Source of the DNA: Paenalkalicoccus suaedae
GTDB taxonomy: Bacteria; Bacillota; Bacilli; Bacillales; Salisediminibacteriaceae
Reading direction: 5' to 3'
DNA: 64,000 bases
Assembly (NCBI RefSeq): GCF_006965545.2
Contig: NZ_CP041372.2
Location: 2,480,001 to 2,544,000 of the forward strand
The stretch's first letter is position 1. The number at the start of each line of letters is the position of its first letter. Shown here one piece after another: positions 51,337-61,674 of the stretch. A model generated the notes under the pieces. It did no database searches. It was not told where the DNA came from and was given only the letters and a program-made list of their open reading frames with translations. A program made the translations under genes and the position numbers.

Positions 51337-52110
51337 TCACGCTGTGTTATCTGTACCAAAGAAGTTCTTAAATGACTGAAGCGTTGTCTCTCTGTTCAGT
51401 GCTGCAATAGAAGTTGTTAAAGGAATACCCTTTGGACAAGCTTCTACACAGTTTTGAGAGTTACCACAGTTTGCAAGTCCGCCTTCTCCATCCATTAATG
51501 TTTGGAGACGCTCCGCTTTGTGCATCGCACCAGTTGGGTGAGCGTTAAAGAGACGTACTTGAGAGAGTGCTGCAGGTCCGATAAATTCAGACTTGCTGTT
51601 TACGTTTGGACAAGCCTGTAAACATACACCACACGTCATACACTTAGAAAGCTCATACGCCCATTGACGCTTTGCTTCTGGCATACGTGGTCCTGGACCT
51701 AAATCGTATGTGCCGTCGATTGGAACCCATGCCTTCACACGCTTTAGCGAGTCAAACATGCGGCTTCTGTCGACCGTTAAGTCACGCATAACAGGGAACG
51801 TATTCATTGGCTCAAGCTTAATTGGTTGCTCAAGCTTATCGATAAGTGCTGTACATGACTGACGCGGCTTTCCATTAATGACCATCGAGCAAGCTCCACA
51901 AACTTCTTCTAGACAGCTTGCGTCCCATGCTACTGGCGTTGTGTCTCCACCTTCTGCATTGACAGGGTTACGACGAATCTCCATTAAAGCAGAGATAACG
52001 TTCATATTTGGACGATATGGGATCGTAAACTTCTCTTCGTAAGGCGCACTGTTAGGATCCGCCTGACGCTTGATGACTAGTTCAATTGTTTTGTTTGTTT
52101 CTGTACTCAT
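51337..52110 (-). CDS. sdhB: Succinate dehydrogenase iron-sulfur subunit
   Basis: 257 codons. [2Fe-2S] ligands in CLEEVCGACS..C, [4Fe-4S] CMTCGVCLQACP, [3Fe-4S] CGNSQNCVEACPKGIP. Passes electrons from SdhA to the menaquinone site. Overlaps sdhA by 4 nt. Confidence 0.97.
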   Translation of the reverse strand: MSTETNKTIELVIKRQADPNSAPYEEKFTIPYRPNMNVISALMEIRRNPVNAEGGDTTPVAWDASCLEEVCGACSMVINGKPRQSCTALIDKLEQPIKLEPMNTFPVMRDLTVDRSRMFDSLKRVKAWVPIDGTYDLGPGPRMPEAKRQWAYELSKCMTCGVCLQACPNVNSKSEFIGPAALSQVRLFNAHPTGAMHKAERLQTLMDGEGGLANCGNSQNCVEACPKGIPLTTSIAALNRETTLQSFKNFFGTDNTA

Positions 52111-53879
52111 GCCTTCTCACCGGCCTTTTTCTTCGAAGTATAGTCTCGCTTACGAGGCTTAATCAACGATACATCCACTTCTTCGTATTCGAATTCCGGA
52201 GAAGCTGTTGCTTGATTAAACTTCGCCTTAGTAGTCTTTAGCCACTCTTCATCATTACGCTCAGGGAATTCTGGCTTATAGTGAGCGCCTCGGCTTTCGT
52301 TACGGTTTAACGCACCGATTGTAATAACACGGCCAAGGTTTAGCATCGAACGAAGCTGGCGAACAAACATAGCACTTTGGTTCGTCCACTTCGCTGTATC
52401 AGCGAGGTTAATATTCTTAAATCGCTCTAAAAGCTCGACGATTTTATCATCTGTTTCTTGTAGCTTTTTATTCTCACGAACAACCGTTACGTTCTCTGTC
52501 ATGAGAGTACCTAGTTCTTTGTGAATCTCAAACGCGTTTTCTGTACCATTCATTTGTAGGATTTCATCAAAGAACGCTTGATCCTCTCTTACTTGGCGAT
52601 CAAAGATCTCGTCTGACATATCTTCAGCAGCTGTCTCTAAACCATTAATGTAGTTAACTGCATTTGGTCCAGCTACCATACCGCCATAGATAGATGATAG
52701 TAAGGAGTTTGCTCCTAAACGGTTTGCACCGTGGATTGAATAATCAACCTCTCCTGCTGCAAATAGACCAGGAATGTTAGTCATTTGATCGTAGTCTACC
52801 CATAGTCCGCCCATTGAATAGTGAACCGCTGGGAAGATCTTCATCGGTACTTTACGTGGGTCATCACCCATGAACTTCTCATAGATTTCCATGATTCCGC
52901 CAAGCTTAATATCAAGCTCTTTAGGGTCTTTATGAGATAGGTCAAGGTACACCATGTTTTCCCCATTAATACCACGCTTTAAATCTACGCAGACGTGGAA
53001 AATCTCGCGAGTCGCGATATCACGTGGTACGAGGTTACCGTAAGCAGGATATTTTTCCTCAAGGAAGTACCACGGCTTACCGTTTTCATCGTAAGTCCAA
53101 ACTCGACCACCTTCACCACGAGCAGACTCACTCATAAGACGAAGCTTGTCGTCTCCAGGAATCGCTGTTGGGTGAATTTGAATGAACTCTCCATTTGCAT
53201 AATAAACACCTTGCTCGTAAACGGCAGCAGCCGCATAGCCAGTGTTGATCATGGAGTTTGTCGATTTACCAAATACGATACCAGGTCCACCAGTCGCCAT
53301 AATAACAGCGTCTGCGCGGAACGGATGAATTTCAGAAGAATTTAAGTTTTGAGCAGTAATTCCACGACAAGAACCCTCATCATCAAGGATTGCGTGTAGG
53401 AATTCCCAGCCTTCATATTTTGTTACTAATCCGCTTGCTTCATGACGGCGAACTTGCTCATCAAGCGCGTATAGTAATTGCTGACCAGTTGTTGCACCTG
53501 CATATGCAGTACGGTGATGCTGAGTACCACCAAAACGACGAAGGGATAAAAGACCTTCAGGCGTTCGGTTAAACATAACACCCATTCTATCTAATAAGTG
53601 AATAATTTCTGGTGCTGCATCACACATTGCTTTAACAGGAGGTTGGTTTGCTAAAAAGTCTCCACCATAAACGGAATCATCAAAGTGCTCCCATGTAGAG
53701 TCTCCTTCACCCATTGTGTTAAGTGCACCGTTAATTCCGCCCTGCGCACAAACAGAATGCGAGCGTTTTACCGGTACGATTGAAAATAAATCAACGTGCA
53801 TGCCTTTTTCTGCTGCTTTGATTGTTGCCATGAGGCCTGCTAAACCGCCACCTACAACAATCACTCTACCTTTACTCAT
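52107..53879 (-). CDS. sdhA: Succinate dehydrogenase flavoprotein
   Basis: 590 codons. FAD motif VIVVGGGLAGLMATIKAAEK, covalent-FAD His in KRSHSVCAQGGINGA, catalytic GANRLGANSLLS. Oxidises succinate in the TCA cycle. Confidence 0.97.
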   Translation of the reverse strand: MSKGRVIVVGGGLAGLMATIKAAEKGMHVDLFSIVPVKRSHSVCAQGGINGALNTMGEGDSTWEHFDDSVYGGDFLANQPPVKAMCDAAPEIIHLLDRMGVMFNRTPEGLLSLRRFGGTQHHRTAYAGATTGQQLLYALDEQVRRHEASGLVTKYEGWEFLHAILDDEGSCRGITAQNLNSSEIHPFRADAVIMATGGPGIVFGKSTNSMINTGYAAAAVYEQGVYYANGEFIQIHPTAIPGDDKLRLMSESARGEGGRVWTYDENGKPWYFLEEKYPAYGNLVPRDIATREIFHVCVDLKRGINGENMVYLDLSHKDPKELDIKLGGIMEIYEKFMGDDPRKVPMKIFPAVHYSMGGLWVDYDQMTNIPGLFAAGEVDYSIHGANRLGANSLLSSIYGGMVAGPNAVNYINGLETAAEDMSDEIFDRQVREDQAFFDEILQMNGTENAFEIHKELGTLMTENVTVVRENKKLQETDDKIVELLERFKNINLADTAKWTNQSAMFVRQLRSMLNLGRVITIGALNRNESRGAHYKPEFPERNDEEWLKTTKAKFNQATASPEFEYEEVDVSLIKPRKRDYTSKKKAGEKA

Positions 53880-53902
53880 ATGCTGACACTCCTTCTCTTA
53901 GG

Positions 53903-54523
53903 CTAAACGCCGATTCCTGCAAATGCTAGAATTGCTCTTACACCAATAAACGTTAGGACTACGAAAACACCCATTGAAACGTAGCTTGAAATTTGCTGTG
54001 AACGTGGTGATACAGTGATTCCCCATGAAATAAAGAATGACCATAAACCGTTTGCAAAGTGGAACGTAGTAGCGGTGATACCAATGATATAAAGAATAAG
54101 TGCAAGTGGATTCTCCACGATCTCAGCCATCATATTGAAATTGACTTCAGCACCAAACATCTTTGCTATACGCGTCTCCCACACGTGCCATGTAACGAAA
54201 ATAAGGACGATTACACCAGAGATTCGTTGAAGGCGGAACATCCAGTTTCGGAAATAGCTAAAGGAGGAAGTATTATTCTTTGCTTGAAAGGCAATGTATA
54301 AGCCATATACAGCGTGGAATATTAATGGAAGAAAAATAAGTCCGATTTCAAGGGCATATAGGAATGGAAGTGACTCCATGAATCCTGCTGCGCGATTGAA
54401 TTCCTCTTCACCTCTTGTTGCGAAGTAGTTGACCATAAAATGGACAAGGATGAAGCCTCCTAGTGGAACGACCCCTAGTAGTGAGTGAAGCCTGCGGTAA
54501 AAAAACTCTCGATTGTTAGACAT
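53903..54523 (-). CDS. sdhC: Succinate dehydrogenase cytochrome b558 subunit
   Basis: 206 codons with five membrane segments and conserved His residues (LHSLLGVVPLGGFILVHF, TWHVWETR, FHFANGLWSFF). Anchors SdhAB and binds heme. Confidence 0.95.
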   Translation of the reverse strand: MSNNREFFYRRLHSLLGVVPLGGFILVHFMVNYFATRGEEEFNRAAGFMESLPFLYALEIGLIFLPLIFHAVYGLYIAFQAKNNTSSFSYFRNWMFRLQRISGVIVLIFVTWHVWETRIAKMFGAEVNFNMMAEIVENPLALILYIIGITATTFHFANGLWSFFISWGITVSPRSQQISSYVSMGVFVVLTFIGVRAILAFAGIGV

Positions 54524-54662
54524 CTGCCTTTCCTCCTAAAACAATGATTTCTGTAAGTAGTGGTTGATACATTCGTGCATAGTTCCCCTCTTCACACTCT
54601 CACTCGGATGCGCTTACTTTTTGTCGTCTGGTGGAAACGTGGGAAGGTTTTTGACATCTATT

Positions 54663-54734
54663 ATTCTACTCTTCCCATTGCTCTGCGTCAAGAAAGCGTT
54701 ACCACCATTTTACTTTGTTAGGAAAGCGTTTAGA
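54663..54734 (-). promoter_or_regulatory. sdhC promoter with two cre-like sites
   Basis: TTGACG (complement of 54686-54691), 17-bp spacer, TAGAAT (complement of 54663-54668). GAAAGCGTTACC (about 54692) overlaps the -35 and GGAAAGCGTTTAGA (54721-54734) lies just upstream; both fit CcpA sites. Confidence 0.7.
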
Positions 54735-54832
54735 GTTGAACAATCTTACTAATATTCTGATTAAAGTATATCATGCCTTGGGGATAAAATGGATAATTCT
54801 GCTTACAAAATATGATTTTCTCGTTTTAAAAC

Positions 54833-54869
54833 AAAAAAAGAGGGAAAGTAGATGAGTTCTACTTTCCCT
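54833..54869 (-). terminator. Terminator after the potassium transporter gene
   Basis: AGGGAAAGTAGA/TCTACTTTCCCT arms, then CTTTTTTTG. Confidence 0.85.
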
Positions 54870-54924
54870 AAAAGCATGAAAAACATTGTGCATAGATACA
54901 CACGCTATTTTCTTACAATAATCA

Positions 54925-56268
54925 TTAGCCAATGATAATGCGCTCCGTTGGAAACTTGTAATGCGTCGACTTCTCTTTACCACGGATCGAGAATAGGAAG
55001 GCAACAAGGCCCACGCGACCCACGAGCATTAAAAACATCAGCGTTATTTGACTAGGTAACGACAGATCGCCTGTGATTCCCATCGACAGTCCGCACGTTC
55101 CGAAGGCAGAGCTCGCCTCAAAGATAATCGCCATCAGCTCGAACTGCCCACTATGCTCGAATGCAGAAATTAAAATAATCGCGCCAAACAGACCGATTGC
55201 AAAAACTGATAAGACAATAAATGCTTTTTGACGATCCTCTGGGTGTACCTCGCGACCGAATACTTTTACATCACTGCGACCCTGTGCAAAGCTTCGGATC
55301 GTAAGGAACATGACGGCAAGCGTGGTCGTTCGAATTCCCCCACCCACACTGGATGGACTCGCGCCAATAATCATCAGTCCTGAAAGTAACAAAAGACTAG
55401 CAAGTGTTAAATCCGACATCTCCATAATAGAGAGACCTCCAGATCTTGCTGTCGCCGAGTTGAACATGGAAAAGAATAATTGTTGATGCCATGGCATGCC
55501 AGAATAGTAGTTTTGGAATTCTGTTAACCATAGTCCTACTACACCGATTAAGAAAACAATAAAATACGTTGTTGTTGTAATTTTTGTGAACAAACTAAAT
55601 CGAAACTGAGGATTGTTTTTTGAGAAGTATTCTCTAAGCTCCATCAATACTGGAAAACCAATCGCACCTGCAAAGATTAATAGGATCGTTAATAATTGCA
55701 CGAAATAATCATCTGCGAACGGGACAAGAGATTGGCCCGTTATATCAAATCCCGCATTTGTAAACGCAGACAATGCTCCAAAAGCCCCTTGGTAGTAAGC
55801 TTCTGCAGCGGTATCAAAGTAGTTTAAATAGTATGTACCTAAAATGAAGGCACCAATAAGTTCGATCCCAAGAGCAACGGATAAAATCCCTCTCATGAGT
55901 TTTACTAATCCAGAAAATGAAATTTGATTTTGGTCAACCATGATAAGCATTCTTTGCGAAAGTGGAATTTTACGTCCAAGAATCATCCAAATGAACGTCC
56001 CTAGCGTCATTACGCCAATTCCACCTAGCTGAATTGCGAGCGCAAGAAAAAAGATTCCGATGCCACTAAACGTCTCCGAAACATTAAAAACGGTTAGTCC
56101 AGTTACACTCACGGCACTAACAGCCGTAAAGAGAGCATCCGAATAGCTAATCGACACGCCAGATTGTGTCGAAAATGGGAGAAACAATAAAATACTAAAA
56201 ACAAACATCGCTAAAATATATGAGATGACAATAATCCTAAAAGGACTTAAAAATGTCGTAAGCTTCAT
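54925..56268 (-). CDS. Ktr/Trk-type potassium transporter membrane subunit
   Basis: 447 codons. Four selectivity-filter loops are visible (VSVTGLT, TNAGFD, ATARSGGL, FGTCGLSMG) with many membrane helices. It fits KtrB/KtrD. No ktrA/ktrC gene is adjacent. It lies between sdh and yslB. Confidence 0.92.
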   Translation of the reverse strand: MKLTTFLSPFRIIVISYILAMFVFSILLFLPFSTQSGVSISYSDALFTAVSAVSVTGLTVFNVSETFSGIGIFFLALAIQLGGIGVMTLGTFIWMILGRKIPLSQRMLIMVDQNQISFSGLVKLMRGILSVALGIELIGAFILGTYYLNYFDTAAEAYYQGAFGALSAFTNAGFDITGQSLVPFADDYFVQLLTILLIFAGAIGFPVLMELREYFSKNNPQFRFSLFTKITTTTYFIVFLIGVVGLWLTEFQNYYSGMPWHQQLFFSMFNSATARSGGLSIMEMSDLTLASLLLLSGLMIIGASPSSVGGGIRTTTLAVMFLTIRSFAQGRSDVKVFGREVHPEDRQKAFIVLSVFAIGLFGAIILISAFEHSGQFELMAIIFEASSAFGTCGLSMGITGDLSLPSQITLMFLMLVGRVGLVAFLFSIRGKEKSTHYKFPTERIIIG

Positions 56269-56421
56269 AAACTGCCACCTTACCTCTTCGTGATTTCGCG
56301 GTTAAGTATACCATGTGCTAAATTCTAAAACCATATGTATTTTATACGCGACTACGCCTTCTTTGGGTTTCATTTATGATAGACTATATAAATAGTTTAT
56401 CGCATAAGACGGAGGAGACGC

Positions 56422-56835
56422 ATGTCAAAAACGAATGAGTACAGCTACGACTTATTTCGCCACGAGCTTTTACCAGAACTATTAGGCGAAGATGAAGAAA
56501 TTATTCTTTATTGGGCAGGAAAAGCCCTTGCACGTAAAAAGCATGAAGAAATTGAAACAGATGGACTTGCTACTTTTTTTGAAAAAGCAAGCTTCGGTGC
56601 ACTCACTCTTTTAAAAGAAAAACGAAGTGAACGCATCTATGAATTAACGACCAATGACTATCAACCGAAACGACCTTTTTCTCTCGAGGCTGGCTTTTTA
56701 GCGCAGCTAACAGAGCTTGAAATGGACTTACTTGCGGAAGCGACCTATGAAGTTAAAAAGAAAAAACCAACGTGTCTGCACATCACTGTGAGATGGGACA
56801 AAAAAGATCCTTCTTCGATGAGAGAAGACGCGTAA
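56422..56835 (+). CDS. yslB: YslB family protein
   Basis: 137 codons, YDLFRHELLPELLGEDEEII with WAGK.LAR. DUF2507/YslB family, unknown function. Conserved next to uvrC-lysC-sdhC in Bacillus. Confidence 0.9.
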   Translation: MSKTNEYSYDLFRHELLPELLGEDEEIILYWAGKALARKKHEEIETDGLATFFEKASFGALTLLKEKRSERIYELTTNDYQPKRPFSLEAGFLAQLTELEMDLLAEATYEVKKKKPTCLHITVRWDKKDPSSMREDA

Positions 56836-56851
56836 AATGAGGAAAAGTAGG

Positions 56852-56891
56852 AGCTGGGACAAAGAGAATTATTTTGTCCTAGCTTTTTTTG
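56852..56891 (+). terminator. Terminator after yslB
   Basis: AGCTGGGACAAA/TTTTGTCCTAGCT arms, then TTTTTTT. Confidence 0.85.
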
Positions 56892-56929
56892 TGCTGGGTG
56901 AGGGGCTGTGATTAGTGGGAGTGCGGATT

Positions 56930-57262
56930 GGTTATCCGGTAAAAAGCTCCGGTTATCCGCTTTTGCCCTTCAGTTATCCGGAAACAGGCTCCGGTTATCC
57001 GCTTTTCTCCCTCAGTTATCCGGAAAAGCACTCCGATTATCCGCTTTTGCCCTTCAGTTATCCGAAAACAGGCTCCGGTTATCCGCTTTAGCCCCTTCAT
57101 TATCCGGAAACTTCCTCCGATTATCCGCTTTAGCCCCTTCATTATCCGGAAACTTCCTCCGATTATCCACTTTTACTCCCTCATTATCCGGAAAGCTGCT
57201 CCGATTATCCGTTTTTACTCCCACATTATCCGAAAATAGCCCTCCATTATCCACTTTCACTC
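56930..57262. repeat. 42-bp (2 x 21) tandem array
   Basis: About eight units of CCGGTTATCCGCTTTTGCCC followed by TTCAGTTATCCGGAAACAGGC; TTATCCG returns every 21 bp. Fills the gap between yslB and the aspartokinase gene. Confidence 0.9.
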
Positions 57263-57284
57263 TGAATTCCTTCCCCCCATCATA

Positions 57285-57327
57285 AACAAAAGAGACCAAG
57301 ACAAAGTAAAAACACTTTTGTCTCAGC
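57285..57327 (-). terminator. Terminator after the aspartokinase gene
   Basis: GAGACAAAAGT and ACTTTGTC...GTCTC pair, then TTTTGTT on the minus strand. Confidence 0.65.
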
Positions 57328-57365
57328 CTCTACTCTATTATCGACCAAAGCCCTCTATCTACTTG

Positions 57366-58613
57366 TTACGCTTTTGCCGCTTCAATCTTTTCCTTCTCTT
57401 TTGCATCCAATTCAAATGATGTATGCAGTGCTTCAGAAGCACGGATCATATCTTCCTCAGGAACAACTGCAGATACGGCAATCTCAGACGTACTAACCAT
57501 TTTAATCGCCACTTGTTCACTTGCTAGTACCTTAAACATATTAGCAGCTACACCAGGGTTACTAATCATGCCAGATCCTACAATCGACACTTTAGCGAGC
57601 GAGCTCTCATGACGGATTTCGCTATAGCAAAGGGATGCTTTCTCTCTGTGAATAAGATCTAACGTTTTCCCTAGATTCGAGCTATCAATAGAGAATGATA
57701 CATTGATGCCATGGTCAGAGGTCATCTGCTGAATAATAATATCTACGTTAATATTCGCATCCGCTAACAGCGTAAATAAATTAGACATCGTATCAAATTG
57801 ATCAGGTAACCGTTCCACCGTTACCTTCGTAATATTTTTTTCAAATGCTAGTCCTCGCACTACGAGATTTTGCTCCATCGATGCTTCCTCCTCTACATAT
57901 GTTCCTTCCACTTCTTCCATACTAGATCGTACAACTAACGTTACGTTATAGTTCTTCGCAAACTCAACCGCCCGAGGGTGCAATACTCCAGCCCCTAAAT
58001 TCGCAAGCTCTAACATCTCATCATACGAGATACTCGCTAACTGACGTGCCTTTTTGACGAAACGAGGGTCGGCTGTATAAACACCTGTTACATCGGTGTA
58101 AATCGAGCAAGATTCTGCGTCCAATGCCGCTGCTAATGCAACCGCAGTTGTATCTGAGCCACCACGACCGAGCGTCGTAATATTGCCATCTTCACTTACT
58201 CCCTGGAAGCCTGCGACGAGAACTGCTTTCCCATCATTTAAGTGCTTTTGCATCTTATCGGTACGAATATCGGTGATACGTGCATCCTGATGATTTTCTT
58301 CCGTAATAATGCCAGCCTGCCAGCCAGTAAGGGAAACGGCGTCTACACCAATTTCTTTTAGTGCCATCACGACAAGAGAAATGGTCACTTGCTCACCTGT
58401 TGCGAGAAGCATGTCCATCTCACGAGGATCTGGATTATCCGTAATATCATTCGCTAGATCAACTAATGCATCTGTTGATTTACCCATGGCAGAAACTACG
58501 GTAACAACCTTCTCCCCTCGGTCCATACGTTCCTTAATACGTTCAGCTACCCTTTTGATCTTTTGTACATCTCCTACAGAAGTACCGCCAAACTTCTGAA
58601 CGATCGTTGTCAA
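57366..58613 (-). CDS. lysC: Aspartokinase
   Basis: 415 codons from a TTG behind AAGGAGGAG; the product then starts MTTIVQKFGGTSVGDVQKIK as in LysC. Kinase domain (VVTVVSAMGKSTDALVDLAN), then two ACT domains (NINVDIIIQQMTSDHGINVS). First step of lysine/threonine/methionine synthesis and of the dipicolinate path. No lysine riboswitch is visible upstream. Confidence 0.92.
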   Translation of the reverse strand: MTTIVQKFGGTSVGDVQKIKRVAERIKERMDRGEKVVTVVSAMGKSTDALVDLANDITDNPDPREMDMLLATGEQVTISLVVMALKEIGVDAVSLTGWQAGIITEENHQDARITDIRTDKMQKHLNDGKAVLVAGFQGVSEDGNITTLGRGGSDTTAVALAAALDAESCSIYTDVTGVYTADPRFVKKARQLASISYDEMLELANLGAGVLHPRAVEFAKNYNVTLVVRSSMEEVEGTYVEEEASMEQNLVVRGLAFEKNITKVTVERLPDQFDTMSNLFTLLADANINVDIIIQQMTSDHGINVSFSIDSSNLGKTLDLIHREKASLCYSEIRHESSLAKVSIVGSGMISNPGVAANMFKVLASEQVAIKMVSTSEIAVSAVVPEEDMIRASEALHTSFELDAKEKEKIEAAKA

Positions 58614-58716
58614 TGTGAACTCCTCCTTCGTAAAATCCAACCTTCGCATCATACATTCCTGTTTTTCTAGTGCTAGAAACCTGTTTTTGGTTTAAACACG
58701 CACCTTTTAAGCCTAG

Positions 58717-58747
58717 CAAAAAGAGCCTGCTATGACAAACAGGCTCT
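58717..58747 (-). terminator. Terminator after uvrC
   Basis: AGAGCCTG/CAGGCTCT arms with CTTTTTG on the minus strand. Confidence 0.8.
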
Positions 58748-58751
58748 CCGG

Positions 58752-60536
58752 TTATTTTTGGGTTTCTTCGTTCATAGCGTCGAGTAAGCTCTTCGCAACG
58801 GACGAAGGGATGCCTACTCGCTCGATTTCTTCCTGTGACGCCTCTTTAAGACGTTTTAACGAACCAAACTCTTTCAATAACGCTCGCTTTCTCTTTTCGC
58901 CAATTCCATCGACGTGATCGAGAAGGGAGGTAAACACATTTTTCTTCCGAACATTGCGGTGAAAGGAAATAGCGAAGCGGTGCACTTCATCTTGAATTCG
59001 TTGCAGGAGATAAAATTCTTCGCTCGTTTTCTTTAATGGCACGATAACAGGGGGATCCCCCATCATCAGCTGAGACGTTCGGTGCTTATCATCCTTCGCT
59101 AACCCACAAACAGGAATGGATAGACCAAGCTCATCCTCTAATACTTCTTGTGCAGCGGAGATTTGGCCCTTACCACCATCAATGACGATAAGGTCAGGTA
59201 GTGGTTGCTCCTCCTTCAAGAGACGTAAATACCTGCGTCTCACTACTTCTCGCATGGAGCCGTAGTCATCAGGTCCTTCTACCGTCTTAATTTTGTACTT
59301 TCGATAATTCGTTTTATCCGGCTTCCCATCAACAAACGACACCATCGCAGATACAGGATCCACACCTTGAATGTTAGAGTTATCAAACGCCTCAATACGA
59401 TACGGAGCATCAATCCCCATCGCTTGCCCTAGACGTTCGACGGCTTTCACAGTGCGTTCTTCATCACGTTCGATCAGCTGGAACTTCTGCTGTAAAGCAA
59501 GTTTTGCATTTTTCGTTGCCAGCTCCACGAGCTCCTTCTTCTGACCACGCTGAGGCTGAATGACTTTCGTATTTAAAAACGACGCAACAATCTCTGGATC
59601 CGCCTGCTTTGGAATAAAGATTTCTTTCGGCTTCGCATGCTGATCATCCAAATAAAATTGCCCTAGGAACGTGTAAAAGTCTTCATCTGGATCTTGATAA
59701 GTCGGGAACATCGTGACATCTCTCTCGATCAGTTTCCCTTGGCGCACAAAGAAGACCTGCACGCACATCCACCCTTTATCCACGTGATACCCAAACACAT
59801 CGCGATTCGTTTGATCCGTCATCGTCATCTTTTGCTTTTCCATGACGGCCTCAATGTGTTGCACCTGATCACGGTATTCCTTCGCTCGTTCAAAGTCCAT
59901 CGCTTCCGATGCTTCAAACATTTTCTTCGTAATATCCTCTTTTACTTCTTTATGTCCTCCGTTTAAAAAACGCGTAATGTCCATAACAAGCTTCTGATTC
60001 GTTTCTTTCGTAACCTCGAATTCACATGGAGCTAAGCACTGACCGATGTGATAATACAGGCACACTCGGTCTGGCATCGTGCGACATTTCCTCAGCGGAT
60101 AAAGTCGATCAAGTAGCTTTTTCGTCTCATTTGCCGCCTGCGCATTCGGGTACGGCCCAAAATATTTAGCCCCGTCCTTATTTACCCGTCTTGTCGTGAT
60201 GAGCCTAGGGTGTGCTTCATTCGTTATTTTGAGGAAAGGATATGTTTTATCGTCTTTTAGTAAAATATTATAGCGAGGCTCATATTTTTTGATGAGATTT
60301 TGCTCTAAGACCAGTGCCTCCAAGTCTGAAGAGGTCACAATATATTCAAAGTCACGTATTTCACTCACTAGCCGCTGCGTTTTTGTATCGTGCGACCCTG
60401 TGAAGTACGAGCGCACTCGATTTTTTAGCGTTTTGGCTTTCCCTACATAAATAATCTGATCATGCTTATTTTTCATTAAATAGCATCCTGGTTGCCCCGG
60501 TAAAATTGCTAGCTTATTGCGGATGTTTTCCACCAA
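58752..60536 (-). CDS. uvrC: Excinuclease ABC subunit C
   Basis: 594 codons. GIY-YIG nuclease ([20 protein letters not shown]), UVR segment near 200-235, endonuclease V-like C-terminal half ([11 protein letters not shown]) and HhH tail. Makes both cuts of nucleotide excision repair. Confidence 0.97.
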   Translation of the reverse strand: MVENIRNKLAILPGQPGCYLMKNKHDQIIYVGKAKTLKNRVRSYFTGSHDTKTQRLVSEIRDFEYIVTSSDLEALVLEQNLIKKYEPRYNILLKDDKTYPFLKITNEAHPRLITTRRVNKDGAKYFGPYPNAQAANETKKLLDRLYPLRKCRTMPDRVCLYYHIGQCLAPCEFEVTKETNQKLVMDITRFLNGGHKEVKEDITKKMFEASEAMDFERAKEYRDQVQHIEAVMEKQKMTMTDQTNRDVFGYHVDKGWMCVQVFFVRQGKLIERDVTMFPTYQDPDEDFYTFLGQFYLDDQHAKPKEIFIPKQADPEIVASFLNTKVIQPQRGQKKELVELATKNAKLALQQKFQLIERDEERTVKAVERLGQAMGIDAPYRIEAFDNSNIQGVDPVSAMVSFVDGKPDKTNYRKYKIKTVEGPDDYGSMREVVRRRYLRLLKEEQPLPDLIVIDGGKGQISAAQEVLEDELGLSIPVCGLAKDDKHRTSQLMMGDPPVIVPLKKTSEEFYLLQRIQDEVHRFAISFHRNVRKKNVFTSLLDHVDGIGEKRKRALLKEFGSLKRLKEASQEEIERVGIPSSVAKSLLDAMNEETQK

Positions 60537-60585
60537 ACTCCTCCTTTTCTCTTTATTTTTTGGCAGAAAATATGGGTAAAGTCTT

Positions 60586-60624
60586 TAAAAAATGGCGCCA
60601 TGACATTACGCGTCATGACACCAT
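60586..60624 (-). terminator. Terminator after trxA
   Basis: GGTGTCATGAC and GTCATGGCGCC pair, then ATTTTTTAAAG on the minus strand. Confidence 0.75.
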
Positions 60625-60647
60625 TATATCCATTGTTTATCTACTTT

Positions 60648-60962
60648 TTACAGGTGCTTGTTTAGTGTTTCTGCAAGTGCTTCTTTTGGTTGGAAGCCGA
60701 CGATTTGGTCAACAACTTCGCCATCCTTGAATACTAGAAGCGTTGGGATGCTCATTACGCCAAACTTGCTTGCAGTTTCTTGGTTCTCGTCTACATCAAG
60801 CTTTACGATCTTCACTTGGTAACCCATGTCTCCGTCTAACTCTTCAAGTACAGGAGCGATCATCTTACAAGGTCCACACCAAGGTGCCCAAAAGTCTGCT
60901 AATACAACACCATTACCAGTTTGTTCTGCGAAAGTCTGATCTGTTACATTTGTAATTGCCAT
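60648..60962 (-). CDS. trxA: Thioredoxin
   Basis: 104 codons, active site [24 protein letters not shown] fold end. General disulfide reductase. Confidence 0.97.
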   Translation of the reverse strand: MAITNVTDQTFAEQTGNGVVLADFWAPWCGPCKMIAPVLEELDGDMGYQVKIVKLDVDENQETASKFGVMSIPTLLVFKDGEVVDQIVGFQPKEALAETLNKHL

Positions 60963-61016
60963 TGTTAAAACTCCTCCTTATATCTTTCCTCATGTATGCT
61001 TGATTTCACATATTGA

Positions 61017-61060
61017 ATTATACAACACGAAGCAAGAAAAGAAAAACACTCTGCTTCCTG
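61017..61060 (-). promoter_or_regulatory. trxA promoter
   Basis: TATAAT (complement of 61017-61022) with a T-rich weak -35. TTTTTC lies about 18 bp upstream. Start of trxA is 55 bp downstream. Confidence 0.5.
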
Positions 61061-61204
61061 CTTCTTAGACAGTAACGTAATAATTGGTAAAGTGCAAAAT
61101 AACTGCTCACGAAGATGAAATGCGTTCAGTTTTACTAGCTTTTGCGGATTGTAAGGTGATTATACGGGGTTTATCTATGGTGATTGGGTTAAAAGGGAGT
61201 GGTA

Positions 61205-61560
61205 ATAGAGTTGTTTTGCTCGTATTGGGGTAGTTATGTTCCGCATGCTTTAGTTATGTGCTTTATTGGAGTGGTTATGTTCCCTATTAAGATTTTATGT
61301 TCCGCATTTCAAAGTTATGGATTTCTCCTACCTTTTGCACAGAGATATGTGCCTTATCTCAAAGTTATGTTCCTTATTCTGTTTTTATGTGCCTCATTCT
61401 AAAGTTATGGACTTCTATGTTTGAATGCGCGCACGAAAGATAGCATGCGCGAAGAGCCACTGTATTCTAAAGCATGTTGCATAGAGTTATGTGCCTTATC
61501 CCAAAGTTATGTTCCTTATTCAAAGAATAAAGACTTCTCTTACTTGAATGTGCGCATGAA
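61205..61560. repeat. 20-21 bp period array
   Basis: GTTATGTTCCGCATGCTTTA, GTTATGTGCTTTATTGGAGT and similar words every 20-21 bp, more degenerate than the other arrays. Between trxA and etfA. Confidence 0.75.
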
Positions 61561-61627
61561 AAATCTCATGCGCACATCGCCACTGTATTCTAAGCAGAGA
61601 CAGCATTTCTCACAGATAAGTCCAAAA

Positions 61628-61668
61628 TAAAAAAACGCAGAGAGGGCATTCACTCCCCCGCCCTGCGC
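61628..61668 (-). terminator. Terminator after etfA
   Basis: CGCAGGGC/GCCCTCTCTGCG arms, then TTTTTTTATTTT on the minus strand. Confidence 0.8.
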
Positions 61669-61674
61669 AAATCA

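Noticed and set aside
56908-57299. Open frames within the second 42-bp array
   Set aside because: Same reason: repeat-driven open frames on both strands without start signals.
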